A stretch of DNA of 64,000 nucleotides, taken from NCBI RefSeq assembly GCF_019797745.1, contig NZ_VOSI01000002.1, forward strand, positions 808,242 through 872,241, given 5' to 3'. This DNA comes from Edaphocola aurantiacus (GTDB lineage Bacteria > Bacteroidota > Bacteroidia > Chitinophagales > Chitinophagaceae). The notes under the pieces are model-generated. The model had not been told where the DNA came from, made no database searches, and saw only the letters and a program-made list of their open reading frames with translations. The stretch's first letter is position 1, and each line of letters begins with the position of its first letter. The position numbers were made by a program, and so were the translations under genes. Positions 18,061 to 26,089 of the stretch are shown here, piece after piece.

Positions 18061-19344
18061 TTATTGCAGTTTCATCGAAACAATACTCAGTACAGCCAGT
18101 AAAATACCAACGATCCAGAAGCGCGTTACGATTTTAGTTTCATGATATCCCAGTTTCTGGTAGTGATGGTGCAATGGTGCCATTTTAAACAGGCGGTTCT
18201 CCTTTGCATATTCAAGACCATTCTTTCTTTTCTGATATTTAAAATATCCCGTTTGCAGCAGCACTGACAGGTTTTCTACCAGGAAAATGCCACAGAAAAT
18301 AGGAATCAGTAATTCTTTTCTGATGATGATAGCCATACAGGCAATGATACCACCGAGTGCCAGGCTACCGGTATCACCCATAAATACCTGTGCCGGGTAG
18401 GTGTTGTACCAGAGGAAGCCAATACAGGCTCCGACAAAGGCGCCCATGAAAATGGACAACTCGCCCAGGTTAGGAATATGCATGATGTTCAGATACTCAG
18501 CAAATACATAGTTACCGGAGAGGTAGGCGAAAATACCTACGCAAACCCCTATGATCGCCGATACCCCTGTGGCCAGACCATCCAGACCATCGGTCATATT
18601 CGCACCATTACTTACTGCAATGATGATGAAGGTGACAAATATGATATATAATAAGGGCGTGGTCCAGTTGATGTTTTTATCTCCGAAAACCGAAGCGATC
18701 TTAGCAAAGCTGATCTCGTGGTTTTTATTGAACGGAACGCTGGTTACAGCCGATTGCACTTTCACATATTTTCTTACCCTGCCGTCATTTTCCTTGCGGA
18801 AGGTAGGCTCACCAATGATCTTCTCTGTATTGTTGTATAATGTAGGTCTGCCATCCACTACTTCACGGGTAGTCACTACGTGGCTGTTGAAGTACATCAT
18901 TGACCCTATAATTATACCCAGGCCTAATTGCCCGATTACTTTAAACTTACCTTTCAGGCCTTCTTTATTCTTTTTGAATACTTTAATGTAATCATCCAGG
19001 AACCCGATAATGCCAAGCCATACCGTACTGATCAGCATCATAATGATATATACATTGCTGATGCGCGCAAACAGCAGCGTTGGTATCAGTATACCGGCAA
19101 TGATGACCAGACCTCCCATTGTAGGCGTACCTTTCTTGGATGTTTGTCCATCCAGGCCCAGCTCACGGATGGTTTCACCGATTTGCTTCTTTTGCAGAAA
19201 CTTGATCACCTTCTTCCCGTAGATCATCGTAATGACCAATGACAGGAGGATGGCCATCGATGTACGGAAGGTAATGAACTGAAAGACACCTGCGCCGCTC
19301 AATCCGAATACTTCCCTTAGGTATGTGAATAAGTTGTAAAGCAT
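18061..19344 (-). CDS. mraY: Phospho-N-acetylmuramoyl-pentapeptide transferase
   Basis: Integral membrane enzyme that transfers phospho-MurNAc-pentapeptide to undecaprenyl phosphate, making lipid I. The 427-residue protein has about ten membrane segments and the MraY signatures [10 protein letters not shown], the Mg2+-binding [20 protein letters not shown] and a C-terminal [10 protein letters not shown]. It is longer than E. coli MraY (360 residues) because of an insertion of about 60 residues after the second aspartate motif (near residues 155-215, with [16 protein letters not shown]), seen in Bacteroidota homologues. 12 bases follow murE. Confidence 0.97.
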   Translation of the reverse strand: MLYNLFTYLREVFGLSGAGVFQFITFRTSMAILLSLVITMIYGKKVIKFLQKKQIGETIRELGLDGQTSKKGTPTMGGLVIIAGILIPTLLFARISNVYIIMMLISTVWLGIIGFLDDYIKVFKKNKEGLKGKFKVIGQLGLGIIIGSMMYFNSHVVTTREVVDGRPTLYNNTEKIIGEPTFRKENDGRVRKYVKVQSAVTSVPFNKNHEISFAKIASVFGDKNINWTTPLLYIIFVTFIIIAVSNGANMTDGLDGLATGVSAIIGVCVGIFAYLSGNYVFAEYLNIMHIPNLGELSIFMGAFVGACIGFLWYNTYPAQVFMGDTGSLALGGIIACMAIIIRKELLIPIFCGIFLVENLSVLLQTGYFKYQKRKNGLEYAKENRLFKMAPLHHHYQKLGYHETKIVTRFWIVGILLAVLSIVSMKLQ

Positions 19345-19356
19345 TTTTCTATATAA

Positions 19357-20820
19357 TTATTTTTCCAATAGTTTAAACATTTCGAGGAGCACCTCACGGT
19401 CATCAAAATGATGGCGTACACCTTTGATCTCCTGGTAGGTTTCATGACCTTTACCGGCCACGAGTATTACATCATCTGCATGAGCCATACTCACTGCCGT
19501 TTTGATTGCGGCTTTCCGGTCACTGATGCGTAATGCTTTGCGCATCATACCTGGTGTAAGACCCGCTTCCATATCATCCAGTATCGCTTCAGGGTCTTCA
19601 CTTCTCGGGTTGTCGGAAGTCAGGATCACCTTTGAACTCAGTTCGCAGGCAACCTGTGCCATCTCTGGTCGTTTCAGTTTATCTCTGTCTCCGCCACAGC
19701 CAATCACGGTAATGATATTTGCCTGCTGACCGAATTGTTTTATCGTAGACAATACATTCTGTAAAGCATCTGGCGTATGTGCGTAATCTATAATACCCAG
19801 TATTTTTTCGGTAGCAGAATGGTAGGTTTCAAACCTGCCTGCTGCTCCCTGCATATTGCTCAGGGCTGTCAGTACATCGATCTTATCCTGTCCGCACAAT
19901 ACCGCTGCACCGTATACGGCCAGGAGGTTATAGGCATTGAACAGGCCCGACATACGGAAATGAACATCCTGTCCGTCCACATTCATCAGCAGACCGGTCA
20001 GGTTATTTTCAAATACCTTGCCTTTGAAATCGCAGGGTACTCTTAAGCCATATGCTTTCTTTGTCGCTTTAGTATTTTGCAACATCACCATACCGCGTTT
20101 ATCGTCGATATTGGTCAGGGCAAATGTGCCTTTCGGCAAGTGATCAAAGAACTGTTTCTTAACCCTTATATACTCATCAAACGTCTGGTGGTAATCCAGG
20201 TGATCATGTGTAATATTGGTAAAGATGCCTCCGCGGAAAGTAATACCTGCAATACGGTGCTGATGCACTGCATGGGAACTCACTTCCATAAAAGCATACG
20301 TACAGCCGGCATCCACCATCTGGCGGAACAATGCCTGCAGGCTTACCGGATCGGGAGTGGTATGCGTAGAAGGAATAACATTTTCTCTTATCCTGTTCTC
20401 CACCGTAGATACCAATCCTGAAGGCTCATCCAGCTGATTAAATAATTTATATAACAGTGTTGCAACACTGGTCTTTCCGTTAGTGCCCGTAACACCCACC
20501 ACCTGCAGTTTGCGGGTAGGGTGGCCGTAAAATGCCGATGCCATCAAACCAATTACGGGGGCTACCTCATCCACCTGTATATAACATACTTCCGGGTTTA
20601 AAATTTCCGGAAGCTCTTTACATACTATAGCGATTGCACCGGCTTCAATAACAGCAGGTATATACTGATGCCCGTCTGTTACCGTACCTTTCTGTGCAAA
20701 GAAAAGCATACCAGGAGCGGCCTTACGGGAATCAATCGTAAGACCATCTATAACAAGATCAGTACGGCCATGTATAGCCCGTACCGGAATGTCTTGTATG
20801 ATTGCTGCTATGTTCTTCAC
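19357..20820 (-). CDS. murE: UDP-MurNAc-L-Ala-D-Glu--2,6-diaminopimelate ligase
   Basis: Adds the third stem-peptide residue. The 487-residue protein has the N-terminal uridine-binding domain, the Mur ligase P-loop TGTNGKTS (111-118), THTTPDPVSLQ and a NITHDHLDYH motif in the central domain. In the C-terminal domain the DNPR motif near residue 405 (TSDNPRSEDPEAI) is the known determinant for meso-diaminopimelate, so A1-gamma type peptidoglycan is predicted. One base separates it from ftsI, which suggests translational coupling. Confidence 0.97.
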   Translation of the reverse strand: MKNIAAIIQDIPVRAIHGRTDLVIDGLTIDSRKAAPGMLFFAQKGTVTDGHQYIPAVIEAGAIAIVCKELPEILNPEVCYIQVDEVAPVIGLMASAFYGHPTRKLQVVGVTGTNGKTSVATLLYKLFNQLDEPSGLVSTVENRIRENVIPSTHTTPDPVSLQALFRQMVDAGCTYAFMEVSSHAVHQHRIAGITFRGGIFTNITHDHLDYHQTFDEYIRVKKQFFDHLPKGTFALTNIDDKRGMVMLQNTKATKKAYGLRVPCDFKGKVFENNLTGLLMNVDGQDVHFRMSGLFNAYNLLAVYGAAVLCGQDKIDVLTALSNMQGAAGRFETYHSATEKILGIIDYAHTPDALQNVLSTIKQFGQQANIITVIGCGGDRDKLKRPEMAQVACELSSKVILTSDNPRSEDPEAILDDMEAGLTPGMMRKALRISDRKAAIKTAVSMAHADDVILVAGKGHETYQEIKGVRHHFDDREVLLEMFKLLEK

Positions 20821-20821
20821 T

Positions 20822-22936
20822 TTAGCTGAGTTCTAGGTTAATGGTTTGTCCTTTTTTATAATTACTGCCCGCAGGTATAGACTGCCGGTTTACGCTTCCT
20901 GCGCCACTGATGTGTACTTTAAGGCCGGCATTCTCTAACAGGTAGAGTGCCTCTTTAATACCCATTCCTACTACATCCGGTACTATATTTGTCTTCACTT
21001 CTTTCGAAGCAATTTTTAATTTATGTTGTGCGTCATTCTGCAGGAACGAGAGCATTGCATTGCTGTTTTCCTGGTAAGAAGTATAACCCAGCATCTTCAG
21101 CAGGTACTGCAATTGGCCCGGAGGTGCTGCTTTGGCAACCAGCATTTTATCCTTGCCCAGTGAGTCTGCATCTACTTTCCAGCCACCGATTTTGGTGGTA
21201 TAAAGCTTGTCTGCAATGGCTTTAAATACCGGTACACCCAGTGCTGCTCCATAATAAACGCCATGCGGTTTAGAGCGGATCACCACTGCTATAGTATAGC
21301 GAGGCTTTTCTGCCGGGAAATATCCTACGAAAGAACCCTGCTTTACACCATCGGCATAGCTATAAAAAACATCACCGATCTTATCTGCTACCTGTGCGGT
21401 ACCCGTTTTACCTGCTGCGGTATAGAACGGAGATTGCGCTGCCTTGGCAGTACCCTCTCTTACTACGGCGCGGGTTACTTGCTGTAACTGCTTTATGGTA
21501 GATTCTTTTCCTATTTTTTCAATGAGCACTTTCGGTTCGATCTGACGGATCACTTTACCATCTTCCTTAACCGCACTTACGAGGTAAGGTTGCATCATCT
21601 TACCATTATTGGCTACTGCATTGTACACCATACAAGTATGTAGTGGTGTGATCATGCTTTCATAACCGTAACCGATCCAGGGCAGAGAAGTGATTTTATT
21701 CCAGCTTTTGCTTTCCGGTGTTTTGATCAGCGGTTTGCGCTCGCCGGCCAGATCTAAATTCGTTTTTTGGTTTAAGCCCAGATGTTGCAAATGCTTGATA
21801 TACTTCATCGGGTTATCATGATAATACTTGTTGACCAGGGAGGCAAAAGCCACATTGGACGACTGTGCAAAGGCTTTCTCCACCGTAATGGAACCTAATC
21901 CACCATGATCGTCCCGTACTGTTTGGGTACCAAAACGCATTTGTCCGCCATTACAGCTTACAATGGTATTGGCATTGACATAACCGTCTTCCAGTAAGGC
22001 GTAGAGCGACATCAGTTTGAATACCGATCCCGGTTCAGAAGGAATCATGGCATAGTTAAAGTCTTCCCAGTATTCGCCATTCTTCTGGCGACCCAGGTTA
22101 GCAATAGCCCTGATCTTTCCGGTCTCCACTTCCATCACAATAGCCGTACCCTGCAGACACTCATACTGAGCCATAATATCATGCAATGCATGTTCTGTTA
22201 CTTCCTGTACGTCTATATCAATGGTCGATACAATATCATGTCCTTCTACCGCCTCAATCTCAGATCCCACAAGCGGAACCCACTGACCACCTACTTTGTG
22301 TATAATGCGGGTACCTGTTCTGCCCGACAGTTCTGTGTCGTAGCTCTTTTCCAGACCAATGATCTGGGCATTCTCTCTCCACAAACCAATGGTACGGTAA
22401 GCCAGCATACCATAAGGGTTCATTCGCTTCATCTGCGGTTCCGGCATAAAACCACCTTTATTTTTGGGTTTGCGCAATAAAGGCAGGTTGCGGATCAGTT
22501 GATAGTCATAATAGGCCACTTTGTTTTTAAGTGTCCAGTAACGGCTTTTCCGGCGGAAACCCTCTTTCATTCTCTGTTTCAGCGAACCGGCGGTCTCATC
22601 TTTGAGGATAGTAGCCAGTGCATCGCACAGTGTATCAACATTATTGTAGAAGGTGTCTTTATTGATCACCGACAGGTCCATCTTCAAGTCAAACTTCGGA
22701 ATGGTTGCCGACAGGATCTTTCCTTCTTCTGTATATATATTACCGCGGTCAGGATATAAGGTCTCAATATCAGAAAAAGAGCGGTTGGCCTGCGCCCTTA
22801 ATCGCTCTCCGTCATTGGCCTGGGTCATGCCCGCTTTAATGACAATGGCAGCTCCCAATAGCACAATAGCACCAAAAGACAGGTTAACCCGTCTGCTGAT
22901 GTCTCTTTTTACACTTGATTTTTGTTGTGCTGCCAA
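20822..22936 (-). CDS. ftsI: Septal penicillin-binding protein (FtsI/PBP3 type) with one PASTA domain
   Basis: Class B transpeptidase that crosslinks septal peptidoglycan with FtsW. The 704-residue protein has a single N-terminal membrane segment (LSFGAIVLLGAAIVIKA), a dimerisation/pedestal domain, and a transpeptidase domain with SVFK (near residue 303), SSN in AQSSNVAF, and KTGTAQ (near residue 510). The last 65 residues form one PASTA domain (NIVPDVVGMGIKEALYLLENAGLKV). E. coli FtsI has no PASTA; a single C-terminal copy is common in Bacteroidota. It lies between ftsL and murE with gaps of 4 and 1 bases. Confidence 0.96.
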   Translation of the reverse strand: MAAQQKSSVKRDISRRVNLSFGAIVLLGAAIVIKAGMTQANDGERLRAQANRSFSDIETLYPDRGNIYTEEGKILSATIPKFDLKMDLSVINKDTFYNNVDTLCDALATILKDETAGSLKQRMKEGFRRKSRYWTLKNKVAYYDYQLIRNLPLLRKPKNKGGFMPEPQMKRMNPYGMLAYRTIGLWRENAQIIGLEKSYDTELSGRTGTRIIHKVGGQWVPLVGSEIEAVEGHDIVSTIDIDVQEVTEHALHDIMAQYECLQGTAIVMEVETGKIRAIANLGRQKNGEYWEDFNYAMIPSEPGSVFKLMSLYALLEDGYVNANTIVSCNGGQMRFGTQTVRDDHGGLGSITVEKAFAQSSNVAFASLVNKYYHDNPMKYIKHLQHLGLNQKTNLDLAGERKPLIKTPESKSWNKITSLPWIGYGYESMITPLHTCMVYNAVANNGKMMQPYLVSAVKEDGKVIRQIEPKVLIEKIGKESTIKQLQQVTRAVVREGTAKAAQSPFYTAAGKTGTAQVADKIGDVFYSYADGVKQGSFVGYFPAEKPRYTIAVVIRSKPHGVYYGAALGVPVFKAIADKLYTTKIGGWKVDADSLGKDKMLVAKAAPPGQLQYLLKMLGYTSYQENSNAMLSFLQNDAQHKLKIASKEVKTNIVPDVVGMGIKEALYLLENAGLKVHISGAGSVNRQSIPAGSNYKKGQTINLELS

Positions 22937-22940
22937 TGTT

Positions 22941-23276
22941 TTACTTTTTTTCTACTGCTTTTATTTCAAAGGCCGGTTTGGATAAAGGAGCAATACCCAG
23001 GGATTTAGCCTGTTCGCTGATCTGTCTTTCCGAAGTGTAATAGATCAGGCTGGCCTGTGCGTCCTTATAGCGCCAACGAACCTCTTTTAATTCTTTTTTC
23101 TTTTTTTCGATTTCTCTTGCCAGCGACAGTCCTTTATTGCTGTTAGAGATATACATTACTGCAAGTAAAGCCAGGAAGATCAGGTAGGGCACATTGAGCA
23201 CCACCCCCCGGTAGGAGATGTTATCAAAGCGCTCTTTGATCGCATTTATTCTGTCTCTGACATTTGCTTCAGTCAT
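22941..23276 (-). CDS. ftsL: FtsL-like small divisome protein
   Basis: A 111-residue bitopic protein between rsmH and ftsI, exactly where ftsL is found in dcw clusters. It has a short cytoplasmic N-terminus, one membrane segment (VLNVPYLIFLALLAVMYI, about 26-43) and a charged coiled-coil helix (LAREIEKKKKELKEVRWRYKDAQASLIYYTSERQI) in the periplasm, which should pair with an FtsB-like partner to regulate FtsWI. Sequence conservation in this family is low, so identity rests on position and topology. Confidence 0.85.
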   Translation of the reverse strand: MTEANVRDRINAIKERFDNISYRGVVLNVPYLIFLALLAVMYISNSNKGLSLAREIEKKKKELKEVRWRYKDAQASLIYYTSERQISEQAKSLGIAPLSKPAFEIKAVEKK

Positions 23277-23279
23277 ATT

Positions 23280-24188
23280 TTATTTATCCATGTACTCCGC
23301 TATACGCAGGCGGGCACTTCTTGATCGGTTATTGTGTTCCAGTTCCTCTTCTGATGGCAGTACATCCTTCAATACTTTGAAAGGATTCTCCATCGTCTTG
23401 CGGCCGAAAGCATCTGTAGTCACTTCGCTTAAGGTGCCGTTTTTCATCATCTTTTTAGTCAGGCGGTCTTCCAGTGAATGGAAGGTGATGATCGCCAGGC
23501 GGCCACCAGGTTTCAGGCAGTCTTTGGTCTGCTCCAGAAACTGGCTCAATACCTCCATCTCCTGGTTTACCTCGATACGTAAAGCCTGGAATACCTGTGC
23601 CAGGTATCGGTTAGGCTTACCTTTGATGCAGGAGTCGATTGCATTTTTAAAACCCTCAATCGTTTTAATATCACTGCTTTTTCTCTGCTCTACGATTGTT
23701 TTGGCCAGTGTACGTGCATTTCTGACTTCTCCGTATACTTCAAACATCTTATGCAGCTTTGCCTCACTGTAGTCACGGATAATGTCTGCAGCTGTTGTGT
23801 CCAGACGGTCATCCATACGCATATCCAGCGGTGCATCGAAACGAATCGAAAAACCGCGGTCTGCCGTATCGAACTGGAAGGAGCTTACCCCGAGATCGGC
23901 CAGTATACCATCTACTTTAGATGCCTGGTGTAATCTCAGGAAACGTTTCATATACTGAAAGTTTTCCTTTACCAGTATAAAGCGTTTATCATCTATTGCA
24001 TTTTTCCATGCATCTTTATCATGGTCAAAAGCAATGAGTCTTCCGTTTTTGCCCAGTCGTTCCAGGATGGCCCGGCTGTGGCCGCCCCCGCCGAATGTAC
24101 AATCGACGTAAACGCCATTGGGCTTGATGTCCAAGGCGTCAATACTCTCCCGGAGCAATACGGAAATATGATGATAAGCCTGCTCCAT
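23280..24188 (-). CDS. rsmH: 16S rRNA (cytosine(1402)-N(4))-methyltransferase
   Basis: SAM-dependent methyltransferase that modifies C1402 of 16S rRNA in the P site. The 302-residue protein shows H-I-S-V-L-L-R-E-S at the N-terminus, the SAM-binding VDCTFGGGGHSRAIL (residues 28-42), DLGVSSFQFDTADRGFSIRFDAPLDMRMD and IITFHSLEDRLTKKMMK, all classic RsmH/MraW signatures. Second gene of the dcw operon, 7 bases after mraZ and 3 before ftsL. Confidence 0.97.
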   Translation of the reverse strand: MEQAYHHISVLLRESIDALDIKPNGVYVDCTFGGGGHSRAILERLGKNGRLIAFDHDKDAWKNAIDDKRFILVKENFQYMKRFLRLHQASKVDGILADLGVSSFQFDTADRGFSIRFDAPLDMRMDDRLDTTAADIIRDYSEAKLHKMFEVYGEVRNARTLAKTIVEQRKSSDIKTIEGFKNAIDSCIKGKPNRYLAQVFQALRIEVNQEMEVLSQFLEQTKDCLKPGGRLAIITFHSLEDRLTKKMMKNGTLSEVTTDAFGRKTMENPFKVLKDVLPSEEELEHNNRSRSARLRIAEYMDK

Positions 24189-24195
24189 ATAAATA

Positions 24196-24636
24196 TTAAT
24201 TAAATAATTCGTTTGCCAGATCCTCTTCTTCCTGTTGCTGCGCGGCGATATAAGCTTCCTTGCTTGCCTTATCCCAGACTTCTACTTTATTGCCTTGTGC
24301 CCAGAAGATGATTTCTTTATTCAGTCCCGCATATTCCTGTAATGGTTTGGGGATTAGTATTCTGCCTGCGCTGTCAACTTCCAGAAGGTTAATGCCGTCC
24401 AGAAACAGGCGCTTGAATTTTTGTACTTTAGGATTGAAGGCACTCATTTCGTCCAGTTGCTGGCTTAATTTCTCCCATTCGCTCAAAACATACAAAGTCA
24501 GGCAGTTGTCTAATCCACGTTTTACGACATAGGTCTGCACGTCCGATTCCGGCAATTGCTTGCGGAAGTCAGCAGGGACGAGTAAGCGTCCTTTTGCGTC
24601 CATAGAAACCTTATATTCGCCGTAAACTGAGGCCAT
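24196..24636 (-). CDS. mraZ: Transcriptional regulator/division protein MraZ
   Basis: First gene of the dcw cluster. The 146-residue protein has two AbrB-like swapped-hairpin domains: GEYKVSMDAKGRLLVPADFRK (residues 5-25) and LEVDSAGRILIPKPLQEYAG (about 85-104). Family members form ring-shaped oligomers, bind direct repeats in their own promoter and repress the dcw operon. Here the upstream region carries 10-bp-periodic repeats (24661-24700), fitting autoregulation. It ends with an acidic tail (QQQEEEDLANELFN). Confidence 0.96.
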   Translation of the reverse strand: MASVYGEYKVSMDAKGRLLVPADFRKQLPESDVQTYVVKRGLDNCLTLYVLSEWEKLSQQLDEMSAFNPKVQKFKRLFLDGINLLEVDSAGRILIPKPLQEYAGLNKEIIFWAQGNKVEVWDKASKEAYIAAQQQEEEDLANELFN

Positions 24637-24660
24637 TCAGGGTAATTTGAGAATTATGCT

Positions 24661-24700
24661 ACAAAATAACACAAATTCCCACAATTTACCACTATACAGT
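24661..24700 (-). promoter_or_regulatory. Candidate MraZ box and mraZ promoter
   Basis: On the minus strand three adjacent 10-base units read GTGGTAAATT, GTGGGAATTT and GTGTTATTTT. Known MraZ sites are direct repeats with 10-bp spacing (TGGGN repeats in E. coli, AAAGTG repeats in Mollicutes). The last unit contains TTATTTTG (plus-strand 24662-24669), a 5/6 match to the -7 consensus, 25 bases before mraZ, so MraZ binding would cover the promoter. Confidence 0.5.
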
Positions 24701-24710
24701 TGTGTCTATT

Positions 24711-24809
24711 TTATCCACAATTTGGTATTGTTTAACATATTGTAAATCAGTTAATTAACATTGAATATAAAAATGTGGAAAACGCAAATGTGGATAATAT
24801 TGTGGGTAA
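24711..24809. promoter_or_regulatory. Cluster of DnaA-box-like 9-mers around an AT-rich core
   Basis: Exact TTATCCACA occurs at 24711-24719 on the plus strand and at 24789-24797 on the minus strand. TTTTCCACA (fits TTWTNCACA) is at 24774-24782 minus and TTACCCACA (one mismatch) at 24801-24809 minus. Between them 24721-24773 is over 80 percent A+T and includes the palindrome GTTAATTAAC (24750-24759). Genes on both sides are transcribed away. This fills most of the 295-base gap between mraZ and the globin gene. It could be a replication origin or a DnaA-controlled promoter region. Confidence 0.5.
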
Positions 24810-24880
24810 AATAGAGGGTTTTTAACACTGCTTTTACAAACGGTGGTATTTTGTGTCTGTAGCATGGTGGTAAATGGTGT

Positions 24881-24915
24881 TTTGCGGCCTCTGCAGGAAT
24901 AAATCCGTACCTTTA
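24881..24915 (+). promoter_or_regulatory. Possible promoter of the truncated haemoglobin gene
   Basis: TTTG at 24881-24884 and TACCTTTA at 24908-24915, 23 bases apart, give an imperfect match to the Bacteroidota consensus (last base A instead of G). The start codon is 17 bases downstream. Confidence 0.35.
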
Positions 24916-24931
24916 TAGGCAAAAAAATAGC

Positions 24932-25324
24932 ATGAAACCTGATATAGCAGTAGTAGAAGATATACGTTTGTTTGTAGATGAATTTTATGCCCGCGTAGGA
25001 AAGAATGAGCTGATCGGGCCTATTTTTAATGAAAAGCTGGAAGGCCATTGGGATGCACATTTGCAGAAAATGTACCGTTTCTGGCAAACCATACTGTTAC
25101 ATGAGCATACCTACAGCGGCAGCCCTTTTCTGCACCATATGAAGCTGCCTATATATAAAGAGCATTTTAGTATCTGGCTCGATTTATTTCATCAAACAAT
25201 TGACACGCATTTTGAAGGTCCTGTGGCAGAAGAAGCCAAGAGCCGGGCGGGTAAAATGGCGCTTATGTTTGAAGCAAAACTCGACTACCTGAGGAGCAAT
25301 CCGGATACGATACCCCTCGTATAA
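24932..25324 (+). CDS. Group III truncated haemoglobin
   Basis: A 130-residue 2-on-2 globin. The sequence follows the group III pattern: FVDEFYARVGKNELIGPIFNE at the N-terminus, FWQTILLHEHTYSGSPFLHHMKLP in the middle, then HFSIWLDLFHQTIDTHFEGPVAEEAKSRA. The conserved histidines around residues 70-80 include the expected proximal haem ligand. Members are cytoplasmic haem proteins linked to oxygen, peroxide or nitric oxide chemistry, but no specific role can be read here. It starts divergently from mraZ and is followed 14 bases later by comF, so the two may be cotranscribed. Confidence 0.9.
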   Translation: MKPDIAVVEDIRLFVDEFYARVGKNELIGPIFNEKLEGHWDAHLQKMYRFWQTILLHEHTYSGSPFLHHMKLPIYKEHFSIWLDLFHQTIDTHFEGPVAEEAKSRAGKMALMFEAKLDYLRSNPDTIPLV

Positions 25325-25338
25325 GTTACACTACCTAT

Positions 25339-26046
25339 ATGAAAAAACTAAAACACCACCTTTTACACCCCTTATTAGACATTCTTTTTCCTCAATATTG
25401 TACCGGCTGTGCGCAAACCTTGCATGCCGGAGAGGAGTTATTGTGCCTTTCCTGCTTTGATCAGCTGCCCTTCACCGGCCTGGAGCAGATACCGGATAAT
25501 GAAACGGATGTCCGCCTCTATGGAAAACTGGCTCATATGCATGCAGCACCGCTACTATACTTTATAGAAGAAGGACTGGTTCAGGAGCTGATGCATCAGT
25601 TGAAATACCGCAACCGATCTGACCTGGGCATATTCCTGGGTAAGCTTATTGCTCATCGTTATGCCCGTACAGAATGGTTTAAGACTGTAGATATAATAGT
25701 ACCTGTTCCGCTGCACCGGAAGAAAATGTATCGCCGTGGTTATAATCAGTCAGCGAGTATTGCGGCTGGTATCTCGGCTGTAAGCGGTATCCCTGTTGCC
25801 GAAAAAGCCATTAAGAGGAGTGTCAATACGGCGTCTCAAACGCATATGACAAGACTGGAGCGCCTGGAAAATGTTTCCGGTGCATTTGTTCCCGGACGAC
25901 AAGCGCAGGCTCTTGCTGGTAAGCATGTATTACTTGTAGATGATGTGCTGACTACAGGGGCTACGCTGGCCGCCTGCGGCAATGCTATCCTGCAGCTACC
26001 GGATACAAGACTGAGTATTGCTACAGCTGCCCTGGCGATAACATAG
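25339..26046 (+). CDS. comF: ComF-family protein (phosphoribosyltransferase fold)
   Basis: A 235-residue protein with an N-terminal zinc-finger-like segment (CTGCAQTL...LLCLSCF) and a C-terminal PRTase domain with the PRPP loop VDDVLTTGAT (residues 200-209). A conserved P-V-P-L-H-R-K-K-M-Y-R-R-G-Y-N-Q motif is diagnostic of ComF/GntX. ComF acts in natural transformation in several bacteria, probably handling incoming single-stranded DNA; the nucleotide chemistry is unclear. It sits between the globin and hutH, with no other competence gene nearby. Confidence 0.92.
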   Translation: MKKLKHHLLHPLLDILFPQYCTGCAQTLHAGEELLCLSCFDQLPFTGLEQIPDNETDVRLYGKLAHMHAAPLLYFIEEGLVQELMHQLKYRNRSDLGIFLGKLIAHRYARTEWFKTVDIIVPVPLHRKKMYRRGYNQSASIAAGISAVSGIPVAEKAIKRSVNTASQTHMTRLERLENVSGAFVPGRQAQALAGKHVLLVDDVLTTGATLAACGNAILQLPDTRLSIATAALAIT

Positions 26047-26064
26047 TCATCTGGTTTTTTCGAT

Positions 26065-26072
26065 TATCTTTG
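26065..26072 (+). promoter_or_regulatory. -7 element of the hutH promoter
   Basis: TATCTTTG matches TAnnTTTG exactly, 17 bases before the hutH ATG. The -33 position falls at the end of comF and shows no clear TTTG. Confidence 0.5.
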
Positions 26073-26089
26073 CGCAAAAAAAAGACCTG

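Noticed and set aside
24600-25000. GC-skew switch as direct proof of oriC
   Set aside because: By eye the plus-strand G/C balance follows the coding strand of each gene rather than position, so a 64-kb window cannot show a skew turning point.
24755-25087. 110-codon minus-strand frame overlapping the globin and the DnaA-box region
   Set aside because: It crosses the AT-rich regulatory region and the well-supported globin gene, and the translation is low-complexity aromatic residues with no family match.
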